From NCBI GenBank assembly GCA_002841115.1, contig PHEC01000023.1:1-63263 (forward strand): 63,263 nt of DNA, read 5' to 3'. Made by a program: the position numbers and the translations under genes. The notes beneath the pieces were generated by a model. It was not told the DNA's origin. It worked only from the letters and a program-made list of their open reading frames with translations, and did not search any database. Positions 44,993 through 53,897 of this stretch are shown in pieces. Source of the DNA: Alphaproteobacteria bacterium HGW-Alphaproteobacteria-6 (GTDB lineage Bacteria; Pseudomonadota; Alphaproteobacteria; Rhodobacterales; Rhodobacteraceae). Within the stretch, counting starts at the first letter, position 1, and the number at the start of each line of letters is the position of its first letter.

Positions 44993-46164
44993 CAGCGCGC
45001 CTGCGCCGGCACGCATTCCGCGCCATCGGCCATCAGCGCATCGCAAAAGCGGCGCGCCTCGGCGATATCGTCAAAGCCCGCGACCCGCAGCCGGTAAAAG
45101 GTCTGGCCCTCGCGCACGGCCGGCTCGATCACCCGGCGCTTGTCGTCCAGAAGGGCGCCGAACCGGGCCGCGGCACGATCCCATTCGGCGCGCGCCGAAC
45201 CGGCATCGGCGAAGGTGCCGATCTGCACCAGCCTGGTGCCCGGCGCCAGATCCTCGGGCGCGACATCGAGGGCGGGTGCCGGGGCAAAGGCGGCCGCCAC
45301 TGCCGCGGCGGCGGCTTCAGCCATCGCATCGGTGGCCGTCGCATCGGTGGCCATCGCATCGGGGGCTTCGGCGGCACTGACGCTGGCCAGACGCAGCGGG
45401 CCGGCAGCCGAACGGGTCGCCGGGCGGGCCACCGGACGGGGCGAGCGGGCGAGGCCGGGAACATCGGCGGCAAGCACGGCAGCCGGCGCCGCCCCTGCAT
45501 CCTCCGCCGCACCGGCCGCCGCACCGGATGGCACCGGCTCGATCGCCGCCTCGACCGGCCCGTCGGGCAGGGGTTCGCTGATCCGCGCCGTCAGCGGTGC
45601 GGCCGGCTGAAAGGCGGAAGGCAGGGCAGCTTGCGGCGCGGTCGCCGCCGTGGCCGCGCTGTCCAGTCCGGGGCGACCCACCGACCCGGCGCTTGCGGCA
45701 ATGCCGGCGCTCATCGGCTGATCCTCCTCGGCCAGGCCGGTGGCCGGCGGGGCCAGCGTCATCGAGTCTTCGGGGGCGGCGGCGATGCCCTCGGCCGAGA
45801 CCGAGTTGACCGCCATGCCCTGATGCAGCGCCAGTTCGCCGCCCGGTTCCTCCGGCGCGACCCGCGCCGGCCCGGCAAGCGCGCGGATCACCGGAATCCC
45901 GGTCACGTCGCGCACCGCAAGCCGGTAACCCCAGACCCCGAGCCCGAGGATCAGCGCGACCGAGGTCAGCGCCCCGGCGCCGTTGACCAGACGTTGCAGC
46001 CGCGCCGGCAGCGGATGCGGATGCGTCCCCTCCGGATCGGCGCCGCGCGATGCGGTCCGCATCGGGCGACCGGCCCCGAGCGGCGCGAACCTGCCGGCCG
46101 CACCGGCGCGCGGGCCGGCGAAATCGTCGAAGTCGTCGAAGTCGTCGAAGTCGATATCCGCCAT
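44992..46164 (-). CDS. SPOR-domain single-pass membrane protein
   Basis: The 390-residue protein has an acidic start (MADIDFDDFDDFDDFAGP), a transmembrane helix at about residues 64-85 (ALTSVALILGLGVWGYRLAV), a long Ala/Pro-rich periplasmic linker, and a SPOR domain from about residue 318 (GTRLVQIGTFADAGSARAEW). SPOR domains bind denuded septal glycan, so a cell-division-site role is likely. The linker holds a 15-bp repeat (ATDAM-type) and the N-terminus a 9-bp repeat. It lies between argS and nagZ, as usual in Rhodobacteraceae. Confidence 0.9.
   Translation of the reverse strand: MADIDFDDFDDFDDFAGPRAGAAGRFAPLGAGRPMRTASRGADPEGTHPHPLPARLQRLVNGAGALTSVALILGLGVWGYRLAVRDVTGIPVIRALAGPARVAPEEPGGELALHQGMAVNSVSAEGIAAAPEDSMTLAPPATGLAEEDQPMSAGIAASAGSVGRPGLDSAATAATAPQAALPSAFQPAAPLTARISEPLPDGPVEAAIEPVPSGAAAGAAEDAGAAPAAVLAADVPGLARSPRPVARPATRSAAGPLRLASVSAAEAPDAMATDATATDAMAEAAAAAVAAAFAPAPALDVAPEDLAPGTRLVQIGTFADAGSARAEWDRAAARFGALLDDKRRVIEPAVREGQTFYRLRVAGFDDIAEARRFCDALMADGAECVPAQAR
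45320..45364 (-). repeat. 15-bp tandem repeat, 3 copies, inside SPOR gene
   Basis: Three units of GCCATCGCATCGGTG (two with one change) encode an ATDAM/ATDAT repeat in the disordered linker. A 9-bp repeat (TCGTCGAAG, 3 copies at 46124-46150) encodes the DDF repeats at the N-terminus of the same protein. Confidence 0.85.
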
Positions 46165-46266
46165 GCTCTGCCTCGCTCGATCGCGCAGGGCCGGCACCGC
46201 GGGGGGAACCCCCGGACGCCGCGACACCCGCCTTGCCTGCCTCGCCCGGGGTGCAGCGCCTGTTGA

Positions 46267-48009
46267 TCAGCGCATTTCTTCCGCCGGGGTCACGCCAAGG
46301 ATACCAAGACCGGTGGAAATGACAACGCCCACGGCCCGGGCCAGGGCGATTTTGGCCTGGCTCGTGGCATGATCGTCCTGCACGAAGCGCAACGAGGCAT
46401 CCTCGTTGCCGCGATTCCAGTGCGCGTGCAGGTCCGAGGCGAGTTCATAAAGGTAAAAGGCGATCCGGTGCGGTTCCTGCCCGCGCGCCGCGATCTCGAC
46501 CAGGCGCGGCCATTCGGCGATCTTGCGGGCCAGGCCGATCTCGGCCTCATGCGACAGTTGGGCCAGATCGGCGCCGGCGAGCGTGGCATCATCGGCGGCA
46601 ATCCCCGCCTCTTGCGCGCGGCGGATCACCGAACGGATCCGGGCATGGGCGTATTGCACATAGAAGACCGGGTTGTCCCGGGACTGTTCCAGCACCTTGT
46701 CGAAGTCGAAGTCGAGGGCCGCATCGTTCTTGCGGGTCAGCATCACGAAGCGGGTGACATCGGCGCCGGCCTGTTCGACCACGTCGCGCAGCGTCACGAA
46801 GGTGCCGGCGCGTTTCGACATCTTGAAGGGCTCGCCGTTCTTCCACAGCTTGACCAGCTGGATCAGCTTGACTTCCAGGGGCACCCGCCCGCCCGAGAGC
46901 GCCGAGACCACCGCCTTCAGCCTTTTGACATAGCCGCCGTGGTCGGCACCCAGCACGTCGATCAGAAGGTCGAAGCCGCGCGTCACCTTGTCGTAGTGAT
47001 AGGCGATGTCGGGGGCGAAATAGGTCCAGCTGCCGTCGGATTTCTTCACCGGCCGGTCGACATCGTCGCCATGCGCGGTCGAGCGGAACAGCGTCTGCTC
47101 GCGTTCCTCCCAGTCCTCGGGCAGCTTGCCCTTCGGCGCCTCGAGCGTGCCTTCGTAGATGAGATCCATGCCGCGCAGGGTCTCGATCGCCGCCTCGATC
47201 CGGCCGGTGCCATAAAGCGCCTTTTCCGAGGAATAGACATCCATGGTGACGCCGAGCAAAGCCAGGTCGGCGCGGATCATCGCCATCATCGCCTCGGTGG
47301 CGAAATCACGGATATCGGCCAGCCAGTCGGATTCCGGCCGATCGATCAGGCTGTCGCCGTATTTCGCCTTCAGCGCCTCGCCGACCGGGATCAGGTAGTC
47401 GCCGGGGTAAAGACCCTCGGCGATCTCGGGCGACAGGCCGTTGGCCTCGCGGTAGCGCTCATAGGCGGAACGGGCCAGCACATCGACCTGACCGCCACCA
47501 TCGTTGATGTAGTATTCGCGCGTCACCCGGTGGCCGGCGAAATCCAGAAGGGCGGCCAGCGCATCGCCGAAGACCGCGCCCCTGACATGGCCGACATGCA
47601 TCGGCCCGGTCGGGTTGGCCGAGACGAACTCGACATTGACGCTGCGGCCCCGGCCGATGTCGGAACGGCCGAAATCGCCGCCCGCCGTCAGCACGCCGCG
47701 AACCAGGCCCTGCCACAGCCCGGACGCGAGGCGCAGGTTGAGAAAGCCGGGGCCGGCGACCTCGGCCGAAGTGATGCGCGGATCGCCGGTCAATTGCGCG
47801 GCCAGCGCCTCGGCGATGGCGCGCGGGGCAAGGCCGGCGGGCCTGGCCAGAACCATCGCGGCATTGGTCGCCATGTCACCATGGGCCGCGTCACGCGGCG
47901 GCTCGACCGCCACCGCGCCCAGATCGAGCCCGGCGGGCAGCGCGCCGGCCAGCGTCATGGCGTCAAGCGCCTCGATGACGAGGCTGCGGATGTCGGCAAA
48001 GAGGTTCAT
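46267..48009 (-). CDS. argS: Arginyl-tRNA synthetase
   Basis: This 580-residue class I synthetase charges tRNA-Arg. The HIGH-type motif is [18 protein letters not shown] near residue 130; the KMSK loop is [16 protein letters not shown] near 396. The C-terminal anticodon-binding DALR domain ends with [25 protein letters not shown] lies about 8 nt before the ATG at 48009. The SPOR gene follows after 102 bp. Confidence 0.97.
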   Translation of the reverse strand: MNLFADIRSLVIEALDAMTLAGALPAGLDLGAVAVEPPRDAAHGDMATNAAMVLARPAGLAPRAIAEALAAQLTGDPRITSAEVAGPGFLNLRLASGLWQGLVRGVLTAGGDFGRSDIGRGRSVNVEFVSANPTGPMHVGHVRGAVFGDALAALLDFAGHRVTREYYINDGGGQVDVLARSAYERYREANGLSPEIAEGLYPGDYLIPVGEALKAKYGDSLIDRPESDWLADIRDFATEAMMAMIRADLALLGVTMDVYSSEKALYGTGRIEAAIETLRGMDLIYEGTLEAPKGKLPEDWEEREQTLFRSTAHGDDVDRPVKKSDGSWTYFAPDIAYHYDKVTRGFDLLIDVLGADHGGYVKRLKAVVSALSGGRVPLEVKLIQLVKLWKNGEPFKMSKRAGTFVTLRDVVEQAGADVTRFVMLTRKNDAALDFDFDKVLEQSRDNPVFYVQYAHARIRSVIRRAQEAGIAADDATLAGADLAQLSHEAEIGLARKIAEWPRLVEIAARGQEPHRIAFYLYELASDLHAHWNRGNEDASLRFVQDDHATSQAKIALARAVGVVISTGLGILGVTPAEEMR

Positions 48010-48078
48010 CGTCAGGTTCCTTCCGTCGGCTTCGCCATGCCAGAGGCATCCGGCCCCGTCAATCCTGCCGGCACGCCG

Positions 48079-48110
48079 CGCCTGCCCCTGACGACGGCCG
48101 GGGGCAGGCG
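48079..48110. other. Perfect 10-bp hairpin upstream of argS
   Basis: CGCCTGCCCC and GGGGCAGGCG pair perfectly around a 12-nt loop, 70 bp before the argS start. It could terminate readthrough from sox or form an argS leader structure; there is no T-run. The rest of the 453-bp gap 48010-48462 is MITE copy 2. Confidence 0.45.
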
Positions 48111-48142
48111 GTGCCGGGTTCGGGATGTGCCGGAGTCTAGCA

Positions 48143-48451
48143 AGCTGCCGAAAAAGAAACGCGGCCAGTGTCTGGCGGGGAAACTGTTCCTGTCGCGCTA
48201 TCTGATCCTGGCACCGAGGGACGCGCCCGACCTTGGGGGGCGCTTTGCCACGCCGGGGTTGCGGTGCTTTATGGTAGTCAAATCACTCCAACCGTCGAGC
48301 AATCTGCGGCAGTGCAAGGCGCCCTCCCGCCGGGAGGGTCGGGCGCGGCCCGGGCTGGTCGCCCGGGCCAGGGCTTGTGGGAAGTGTAGCGAGGAACGGT
48401 TTTGCGATCTCAAGGTTGAAACCGGGTGCACGCATGTCTTTTTCGGCAGCC
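48143..48451 (+). mobile_element. MITE-like element, copy 2
   Basis: A ~309 bp copy starts AGCTGCCGAAAAAG and ends CTTTTTCGGCAGCC. It shares the internal blocks of copy 1, including both GC-rich dyads (CCCTCCCGCCGGGAGGG and GCCCGGGCtggtcGCCCGGGC). It lies between soxG and argS, 11 bp after the soxG stop. It has no repeat B neighbour. Confidence 0.8.
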
Positions 48452-48462
48452 TGTCAGGCGGC

Positions 48463-49008
48463 TCAGACCGCCGCGCGGGCGGCAATCGCCCTCATCGCCT
48501 GGTGAAGGTTATGCACCGCCGTGCCCGCCATCGAGCGGAAGACCATGATCTGGAAGGACTGCGGCCCCTCGCGCAGCAGCACCGCCATCATATGGCCAAG
48601 CCCGGTCCGCGCCACCGCGCCCTCGGGGAAGGCGGCGGGGCGCAGGTCAAGCGCGATCAGGCGCGCCAGCACCGCCTCGGCCCCCGGCCCTTCGAGATGC
48701 ATCCGCGCCCAGCCGTCCGACTGATCTGTGAGTGCCGCGATCCCGGCCAGCCCCTCGGGCGCGGCGCCGATCAGGAAAGCCTGGTCGCGCCCGGCCCAGA
48801 AGCAGGCGGCATCGCCGGCGCGGACCGACTGCCCGGGGCCGGGCCAGCCGAGGCCCATGGCCTTCAGCGCCGCCGCCACGGCGTCCTGCCGGCCATCGAA
48901 GGGCGCGACAGAGGTGATGCAGGCGAAGGGCAATTCGCCCAGCGTCACGTCCTGCGTGGCCACCGGCAAAAGCCCCTCGCAGGCCGTGGTCTCGATCAGG
49001 CTAGCCAC
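48463..49008 (-). CDS. soxG: Sarcosine oxidase subunit gamma
   Basis: This 181-residue small subunit of heterotetrameric sarcosine oxidase (alpha-beta-gamma-delta) oxidises sarcosine to glycine and one-carbon units on tetrahydrofolate. The sequence has the SoxG layout: ITSVAPFDGRQDAVAAALKA, ARMHLEGPGAEAVLARLIAL and FQIMVFRSMAGTAVHNLHQA. The start overlaps the soxA stop by 8 bp. It is the last sox gene; MITE copy 2 follows. Confidence 0.92.
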   Translation of the reverse strand: MASLIETTACEGLLPVATQDVTLGELPFACITSVAPFDGRQDAVAAALKAMGLGWPGPGQSVRAGDAACFWAGRDQAFLIGAAPEGLAGIAALTDQSDGWARMHLEGPGAEAVLARLIALDLRPAAFPEGAVARTGLGHMMAVLLREGPQSFQIMVFRSMAGTAVHNLHQAMRAIAARAAV

Positions 49009-51940
49009 GCGCGCGTCCTCCCTCGGGGTCGAAGAAGACCGGATCGGTCACCTCGCACAGAACCTCGGCCTTGCGCAGATGATCGACAAGACGCACCCGG
49101 GTGCCGATCCGCGCCCGCCCGTCCCTCAGAAAGCCAAGCGCCAGATGCGAGCCGAGCGTCGGCGACCAGCAGGCCGAGGTGACGTAGCCGCGGTCATTGG
49201 CCGAAACCGCCTCGGCCGCCTCGTCGAAAAGATGCGCGCCGGCGGCAATGGCGCGATCGGCCGCAACCGGCCTGAGGCCGACAAGCTGCTCGCGCTCGGG
49301 GCCCGAGAGGCCGGGCCGCGTGCTTGCCGCCTTGCCGATGCAGTCCTTCTTGCCGCTCACCATCGCCTGCAAGCCGATGTCGAAGGCGGTGACCCTTCCG
49401 TGGATCTCGGCATGGGTGACAAAGCCCTTCTCGATCCTCAGGACATTCAGCGCCTCCATCCCGTAGGCGCCGCCGCCAAGGCTTTCGGCCCGCGCCACCA
49501 GATCGCGCCAAAGCGCCGCGCCGTAGCGGGCCGGCACCGCGACCTCAAAGCCCAACTCGCCCGAGAACGAGATGCGAAAAAGCCGCGCCGCCACACCCAT
49601 CAGGCGGACCTCGCCGCAGGCGAGGAAGGGAAAGGCCGCACCGTCGATCGGCTCTGCAAGGACGGAGTTCAGCAGATCGCGCGCCAGCGGGCCGGCAACG
49701 GCGAACTGCGCCCAGGCCTCGGTGACCGAGATCATCCGCAGATCCCAGTCGTGGCAATGCGCCTGCTGGACAAAGTCGAGGTGCCGCATCACCTGCCCGG
49801 CGGCGGCGGTCGTCGTGGTCATCAGATAATGGCCCGGCCCGAGGCAGGCGGTGGTGCCGTCGTCCATCACCATCCCGTCCTCGCGCAGCATCAGCCCATA
49901 GCGGACCCGTCCGGGCTTCAGTGTCGAGAAGGTATTGCTATAGACCAGATCGAGAAAACGGCCCGCGTCCGGGCCCTGGATGTCGATCTTGCCCAGCGTC
50001 GAGACATCGCAGACCCCGACCCTGTCGCGCACCATCGCCACTTCGCGGTCGCAGGCCTCGCGCCAGGTCGCCTCGCCGGGGCGCGGGAAATACGAGGGGC
50101 GATACCACAGGCCCGCCTCGATCATCGGCGCGCCACGCTCGCGCGCGGCGCGGTCCGAGGTGGTCAGGCGCTTGGGCGCGAAACCCCTGCCCTGCCCGCC
50201 GGCCCCCAGCGCCGCGATCGAGACCGGCACGTAAGGAGGGCGGAAGGTGGTGGTGCCGGTCTCGGCGATGCCGCGTCCGGTCGTCTCGGCGAGGATAGCG
50301 AGTGCCGTGACGCTGGAATTCTTGCCCTGGTCGGGCGCCATGCCCAGCGTGGTGTAGCGCTTCATGTGCTCGACCGAGGCGAAATTCTCCTGCGCCGCCA
50401 GCCGCACATCCTTTGTCGTCACGTCATTGGCAAAGTCGAGCCAGGCGCGGTGCGTCGCGCCCGGCACCTCCCAGTAGGCGCGGATGCGGACCGCGCCGTC
50501 CTCGGCCTCGGGCAGATCGACCGGGGCGGCCTTGAACCCAAGGTCGTCAAGCACCGCCGCCGCCGCCGCCAGGCCCTCGGCAAGGCAGGCCTGCGTCGAG
50601 AAGGCACCGTTCGCCGCCCCGGCGACGCGCATCCCCGGCACCATGCCGGGCTTCGGCACGAAGGCGGCGATATCCTCGCGCCAGACCGGGCGGCCGTTCA
50701 TGTGGCAGGCCAGATGCAGCGCCGGGTTCCAGCCGCCCGAGACAGCCAGACAGTCGCTGGCGATGCGCGAGACGCGACCCTCGCGGTCGGCGATGACGAC
50801 CTCGCGCAGGGACTGCCGGCCGACCGTGTCGATCACCCTTGCGCCGGCGTGGACCGGGAAGTCGCCGGCCATCGCCACATCCTCGCGCACGTCGACCAGC
50901 GCGGCAATCCGCACGCCGGCGGCGACAAGGTCGCGCGCGGTCCGGTGGCCATCGTCGTTGTTGGCGAAGACCGTCACCGACCGCCCCGCCGCCACGCCCC
51001 AGCGGTTGAGATAGCCGCGCACCGCACCCGCCGTCATGATCCCCGGCCGGTCGTTGTTCGCAAAGGCGATCTGGCGCTCATGGGCGCCGCCGGCAAGCAC
51101 CGCGCGCCGCGCCACGATCCGCCAGAAGCACTCGCGCGGCAGGTCCTCGGAGGGGTTCGCGACATGCAGCCCCACCCGCTCCAATGCGCCGTAGGTGCCG
51201 CCGTCATAGGCCCCGGTGACCGTGGTGCGGGTCATCAGCCGGACATTCGCCATGGCCCCAAGCTCTGCCAGCACCGCGCCCGCCCAGTCCGCCCCGGCAC
51301 GGCCGGCGACCTCATGGCTTTCCAGCAGCAGCCGCCCGCCCATGCGGCTGTCCTCGTCGGCAAGGATCACCTCGGCCCCGGCCCGCGCAGCACCCAGCGC
51401 AGCCATCAGTCCGGCGGGGCCGGCGCCGATGACCAGCAGGTCGCAAAAGGCCCAGGCCTTCTCGTAGGCCTCGTCATTCGACCGGCCCGACAGAGCGCCA
51501 AGCCCGGCGGCGCGGCGGATCAGCGGCTCGTAGAGACGTTCCCAGAAGGCGCGCGGCCACATGAAGGTCTTGTAGTAGAAGCCCGCGCCGAAGAATGGCG
51601 CGAAAAGGTCGTTGACCGCCATCAGGTCGAGACCGAGCGAGGGCCAGGCATTCTGGCCGCGCGCCTCCAGCCCGCCGTGGATCTCCTGCACGGTCGCACG
51701 GACATTCGGCACCGCACGCGCGCCACGACCCACCGTGACCAGCGCATTCGGCTCTTCCGCGCCGGTTGTCATCACGCCGCGCGGGCGATGATACTTGAAC
51801 GACCGGCCGAAGAGCCGCACCCCCGAGGCCAGCAGCGCCGAGGCCAGCGTGTCGCCGGCAAAGCCGGTGTAGTCGCGCCCGTCAAAGCGAAAGCCGATCG
51901 TCGCGGACCCGTCGACAAGACCCTTGCCGGCGATCCTCAT
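49001..51940 (-). CDS. soxA: Sarcosine oxidase subunit alpha
   Basis: The 979-residue large subunit starts with a ferredoxin-like region (1-90), then a dinucleotide-binding domain with GAGPAG at 172-177 that binds NAD+. A C-terminal aminomethyltransferase-like domain (from about residue 590; DVSTLGKIDIQGPDAGRFLD) binds tetrahydrofolate. The length matches characterised SoxA proteins (about 965-1000). The start ATG at 51940 overlaps the soxD stop in an ATGA. Confidence 0.96.
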   Translation of the reverse strand: MRIAGKGLVDGSATIGFRFDGRDYTGFAGDTLASALLASGVRLFGRSFKYHRPRGVMTTGAEEPNALVTVGRGARAVPNVRATVQEIHGGLEARGQNAWPSLGLDLMAVNDLFAPFFGAGFYYKTFMWPRAFWERLYEPLIRRAAGLGALSGRSNDEAYEKAWAFCDLLVIGAGPAGLMAALGAARAGAEVILADEDSRMGGRLLLESHEVAGRAGADWAGAVLAELGAMANVRLMTRTTVTGAYDGGTYGALERVGLHVANPSEDLPRECFWRIVARRAVLAGGAHERQIAFANNDRPGIMTAGAVRGYLNRWGVAAGRSVTVFANNDDGHRTARDLVAAGVRIAALVDVREDVAMAGDFPVHAGARVIDTVGRQSLREVVIADREGRVSRIASDCLAVSGGWNPALHLACHMNGRPVWREDIAAFVPKPGMVPGMRVAGAANGAFSTQACLAEGLAAAAAVLDDLGFKAAPVDLPEAEDGAVRIRAYWEVPGATHRAWLDFANDVTTKDVRLAAQENFASVEHMKRYTTLGMAPDQGKNSSVTALAILAETTGRGIAETGTTTFRPPYVPVSIAALGAGGQGRGFAPKRLTTSDRAARERGAPMIEAGLWYRPSYFPRPGEATWREACDREVAMVRDRVGVCDVSTLGKIDIQGPDAGRFLDLVYSNTFSTLKPGRVRYGLMLREDGMVMDDGTTACLGPGHYLMTTTTAAAGQVMRHLDFVQQAHCHDWDLRMISVTEAWAQFAVAGPLARDLLNSVLAEPIDGAAFPFLACGEVRLMGVAARLFRISFSGELGFEVAVPARYGAALWRDLVARAESLGGGAYGMEALNVLRIEKGFVTHAEIHGRVTAFDIGLQAMVSGKKDCIGKAASTRPGLSGPEREQLVGLRPVAADRAIAAGAHLFDEAAEAVSANDRGYVTSACWSPTLGSHLALGFLRDGRARIGTRVRLVDHLRKAEVLCEVTDPVFFDPEGGRARG

Positions 51941-52284
51941 GGCCGCTCTCCGCCGGTCGCGGCCCCGGGCTTCGCCGGCACCTCGCGCAGATCGCCCTCC
52001 TGATAGACGAACTTGCCGACCTGCCGTTGCCGGGCGGTCAGAAGCGCGGTCTGCAGGATCCGGTGGCTGACGGTGTCGCGGGTGACCACGATCCAGGCCG
52101 AACAACCGATCTCGTGATACCACAGGTCACGGGTCTCGCCGGCCGGGTTGTCGCGCAGATGCAGATAGTCGTCCCAGGCATCCAGTGCTGCACCCGCGTC
52201 CGGGCGGTCGGCATAGACCTCGGCACCGTAGTAATGGAACTCGCGCCGGTCGCGGTCACCGCAAAGCGGGCAGGTCAGGCGCAT
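51937..52284 (-). CDS. soxD: Sarcosine oxidase subunit delta
   Basis: The 115-residue zinc-binding small subunit opens with MRLTCPLCGDRDRREFHYYG. The CxxC at C5/C8 and later His and Cys (HEIGCSAW) form the zinc site. The stop overlaps soxA. An unusual 191-bp gap separates it from soxB upstream. Confidence 0.95.
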   Translation of the reverse strand: MRLTCPLCGDRDRREFHYYGAEVYADRPDAGAALDAWDDYLHLRDNPAGETRDLWYHEIGCSAWIVVTRDTVSHRILQTALLTARQRQVGKFVYQEGDLREVPAKPGAATGGERP

Positions 52285-52346
52285 CGGGCGATCTCCCGGC
52301 GACGGCGCGCGTCAAGGGGCGCTGCCCCTCGGCCTGCGGCCTCACC

Positions 52347-52407
52347 CCGAGGTATTTCGGGCAAGGTGAAAGCGGCCGCGGCTTTCATCTTGGCCCAAAT
52401 ACCTCCG
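52347..52407. repeat. Head-to-head pair of GGTATTT repeats forming a 61-bp hairpin
   Basis: CCGAGGTATTTCGGGCAAGG followed by TGAAAGC (52347-52373) faces an inverted, near-identical copy GCTTTCATCTTGGCCCAAAT followed by ACCTCCG (52381-52407) around a 7-bp loop. These are copies 4 and 5 of the intergenic repeat. In the soxB-soxD spacer they would fold into a long hairpin in the operon mRNA. Confidence 0.85.
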
Positions 52408-52475
52408 CCGGAGGCATCCGCGGGTGCGGCCGGGCGGGCGGGTGCGGAACGGGCGGCGACGGTCATGGCATGTCC

Positions 52476-53726
52476 TCAATGCAGGTTGTGCTGGCTGCCG
52501 GTGCCTTCCTCGTCGAGGAGATGGCCGGTGGCGAAACGGTCGAGACGGAAGCGGCGGGCGACGGGGTGGGCCTCGCCGGTGGCCATCAGATGGGCCATGC
52601 ACCATCCGCTCGCCGGAACCGCCTTGAAGCCGCCGTAGTTCCAGCCGGCATCGAGGTAGAGCCCCTCGACCGGGGTCTTGTCGATGATCGGCGAGCCGTC
52701 GGGCGTCATGTCCATGATCCCGCCCCAGGCGCGCAGCACCTTCGCCTTGCCGATCATCGGCATCAGCGTCATGCCCGCCTCCATCACATGTTCGACCATC
52801 GGCAGGTTGCCGCGCGCCGCATAGGACGCGTAGAAATCGAGGTCGCCGCCGAAGACGAGGCCGCCCTTGTCGGACTGGCTGATATAGAAATGCCCCATGC
52901 CGAAACTGACCACATGGTCGATCACAGGCTTCAGCCCCTCGGTGACGAAGGCCTGCAGGATATGGGATTCGATCGGCAGCCGCATCCCGGCCATGGCCGC
53001 GACCTGACTTGACCGCCCCGCCACGATAATCGCCACCTTCTTGGCCCGGATCGATCCCCGCGTGGTCTGCACCCCGGTCACATGGCCGCCTTCGATGTCG
53101 ATCCCGGTCACCTCGCAGTTCTGGATCAGCTCGACGCCGCGGCGGTCGGCCGCGCGGGCATAGCCCCAGGCGACCGCGTCGTGGCGCGCGGTGCCGCCGC
53201 GGCGGTGAAAAAGCCCGCCGTGGATCGGGAACCGCGACTGTTCGAAGTCGAGCCAGGGCAGATGCCGCCGGACCCCTTCCCGGTCGAGAAGCTCCGCGTC
53301 GTCGCCCTGGTTCACCATCGCGTTGCCGCGCCGGGCGAAGGCATCGCGCTGGCCGTCGGAATGGAAGAGGTTGATCAGCCCGCGCTGCGAATGCATCACG
53401 TTGTAGTTCAGCTCCGCCTCCAGCCCCTCCCAGAGCTTCAGCGAATGTGAATAGAATTCCTGGTTGCCGGGCAGGAAGTAGTTGGCCCGCACGATCGTGG
53501 TGTTGCGCCCGACATTGCCGCCGCCGAGGTAGCCTTTCTCCAGCACCGCGACATTGGTCAGCCCGTGGTTCTTCGCCAGATAGTAGGCGGTCGAGAGACC
53601 GTGCCCGCCGCCGCCGATGATCACCAGATCATAGGCCGGCTTCGGATCCGGGTTGCGCCAGGCCGGCTTCCAGCCCCTGTTGCCCGAAAGCCCCTCGGCG
53701 ATGACCCTCAATCCTGAATACCGCAT
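52476..53726 (-). CDS. soxB: Sarcosine oxidase subunit beta
   Basis: This 416-residue flavoprotein subunit carries the substrate-oxidising FAD and the covalent FMN. The FAD fingerprint is IIGGGGHGLSTAYYLAKNHG. GGTARHDAVAWGYARAAD holds H182, in the segment where the covalent-FMN histidine of the family is expected. The start ATG at 53726 (MRYSGLRVIAEGLSGNRGWK) matches the family N-terminus. It is the first gene of soxBDAG, named for sarcosine and unrelated to the sulfur-oxidation sox genes. Confidence 0.95.
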   Translation of the reverse strand: MRYSGLRVIAEGLSGNRGWKPAWRNPDPKPAYDLVIIGGGGHGLSTAYYLAKNHGLTNVAVLEKGYLGGGNVGRNTTIVRANYFLPGNQEFYSHSLKLWEGLEAELNYNVMHSQRGLINLFHSDGQRDAFARRGNAMVNQGDDAELLDREGVRRHLPWLDFEQSRFPIHGGLFHRRGGTARHDAVAWGYARAADRRGVELIQNCEVTGIDIEGGHVTGVQTTRGSIRAKKVAIIVAGRSSQVAAMAGMRLPIESHILQAFVTEGLKPVIDHVVSFGMGHFYISQSDKGGLVFGGDLDFYASYAARGNLPMVEHVMEAGMTLMPMIGKAKVLRAWGGIMDMTPDGSPIIDKTPVEGLYLDAGWNYGGFKAVPASGWCMAHLMATGEAHPVARRFRLDRFATGHLLDEEGTGSQHNLH

Positions 53727-53833
53727 CCCGCCCCGCCTCTGGCCCCCGCCCTGCCCTGCCGCCATGAGCCGGCGACGACGGGTGCCGCCGCTCTGCCCCG
53801 CACAAGTTGACAACGCCTTGCGGGCAAAACCTA

Positions 53834-53866
53834 GCCCGCGCGCGACATTTTTCGTCGCACGCGGGC
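53834..53866 (-). terminator. Hairpin after glutamate dehydrogenase
   Basis: Arms of 13 nt (GCCCGCGYGCGAC type, one mismatch) enclose a 7-nt A/T-rich loop, 32 bp beyond the dehydrogenase stop; TAGGTTTTG follows on the minus strand. A GCGGGC at 53820-53825 can pair with one arm instead, so two structures are possible. Confidence 0.5.
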
Positions 53867-53897
53867 CGGGTTCACATGGCAATGCGCGGTGGCGGGC

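Noticed and set aside
48728..52003. 1091-residue plus-strand open frame over soxA/soxG
   Set aside because: Shadow of the sarcosine oxidase genes with typical low-complexity Arg/His/Gly composition.
48463..53726. soxBDAG as sulfur-oxidation genes
   Set aside because: The names coincide, but the subunits have sarcosine oxidase domains (FAD/GCV_T/CPLCG), not thiosulfate-oxidising ones.
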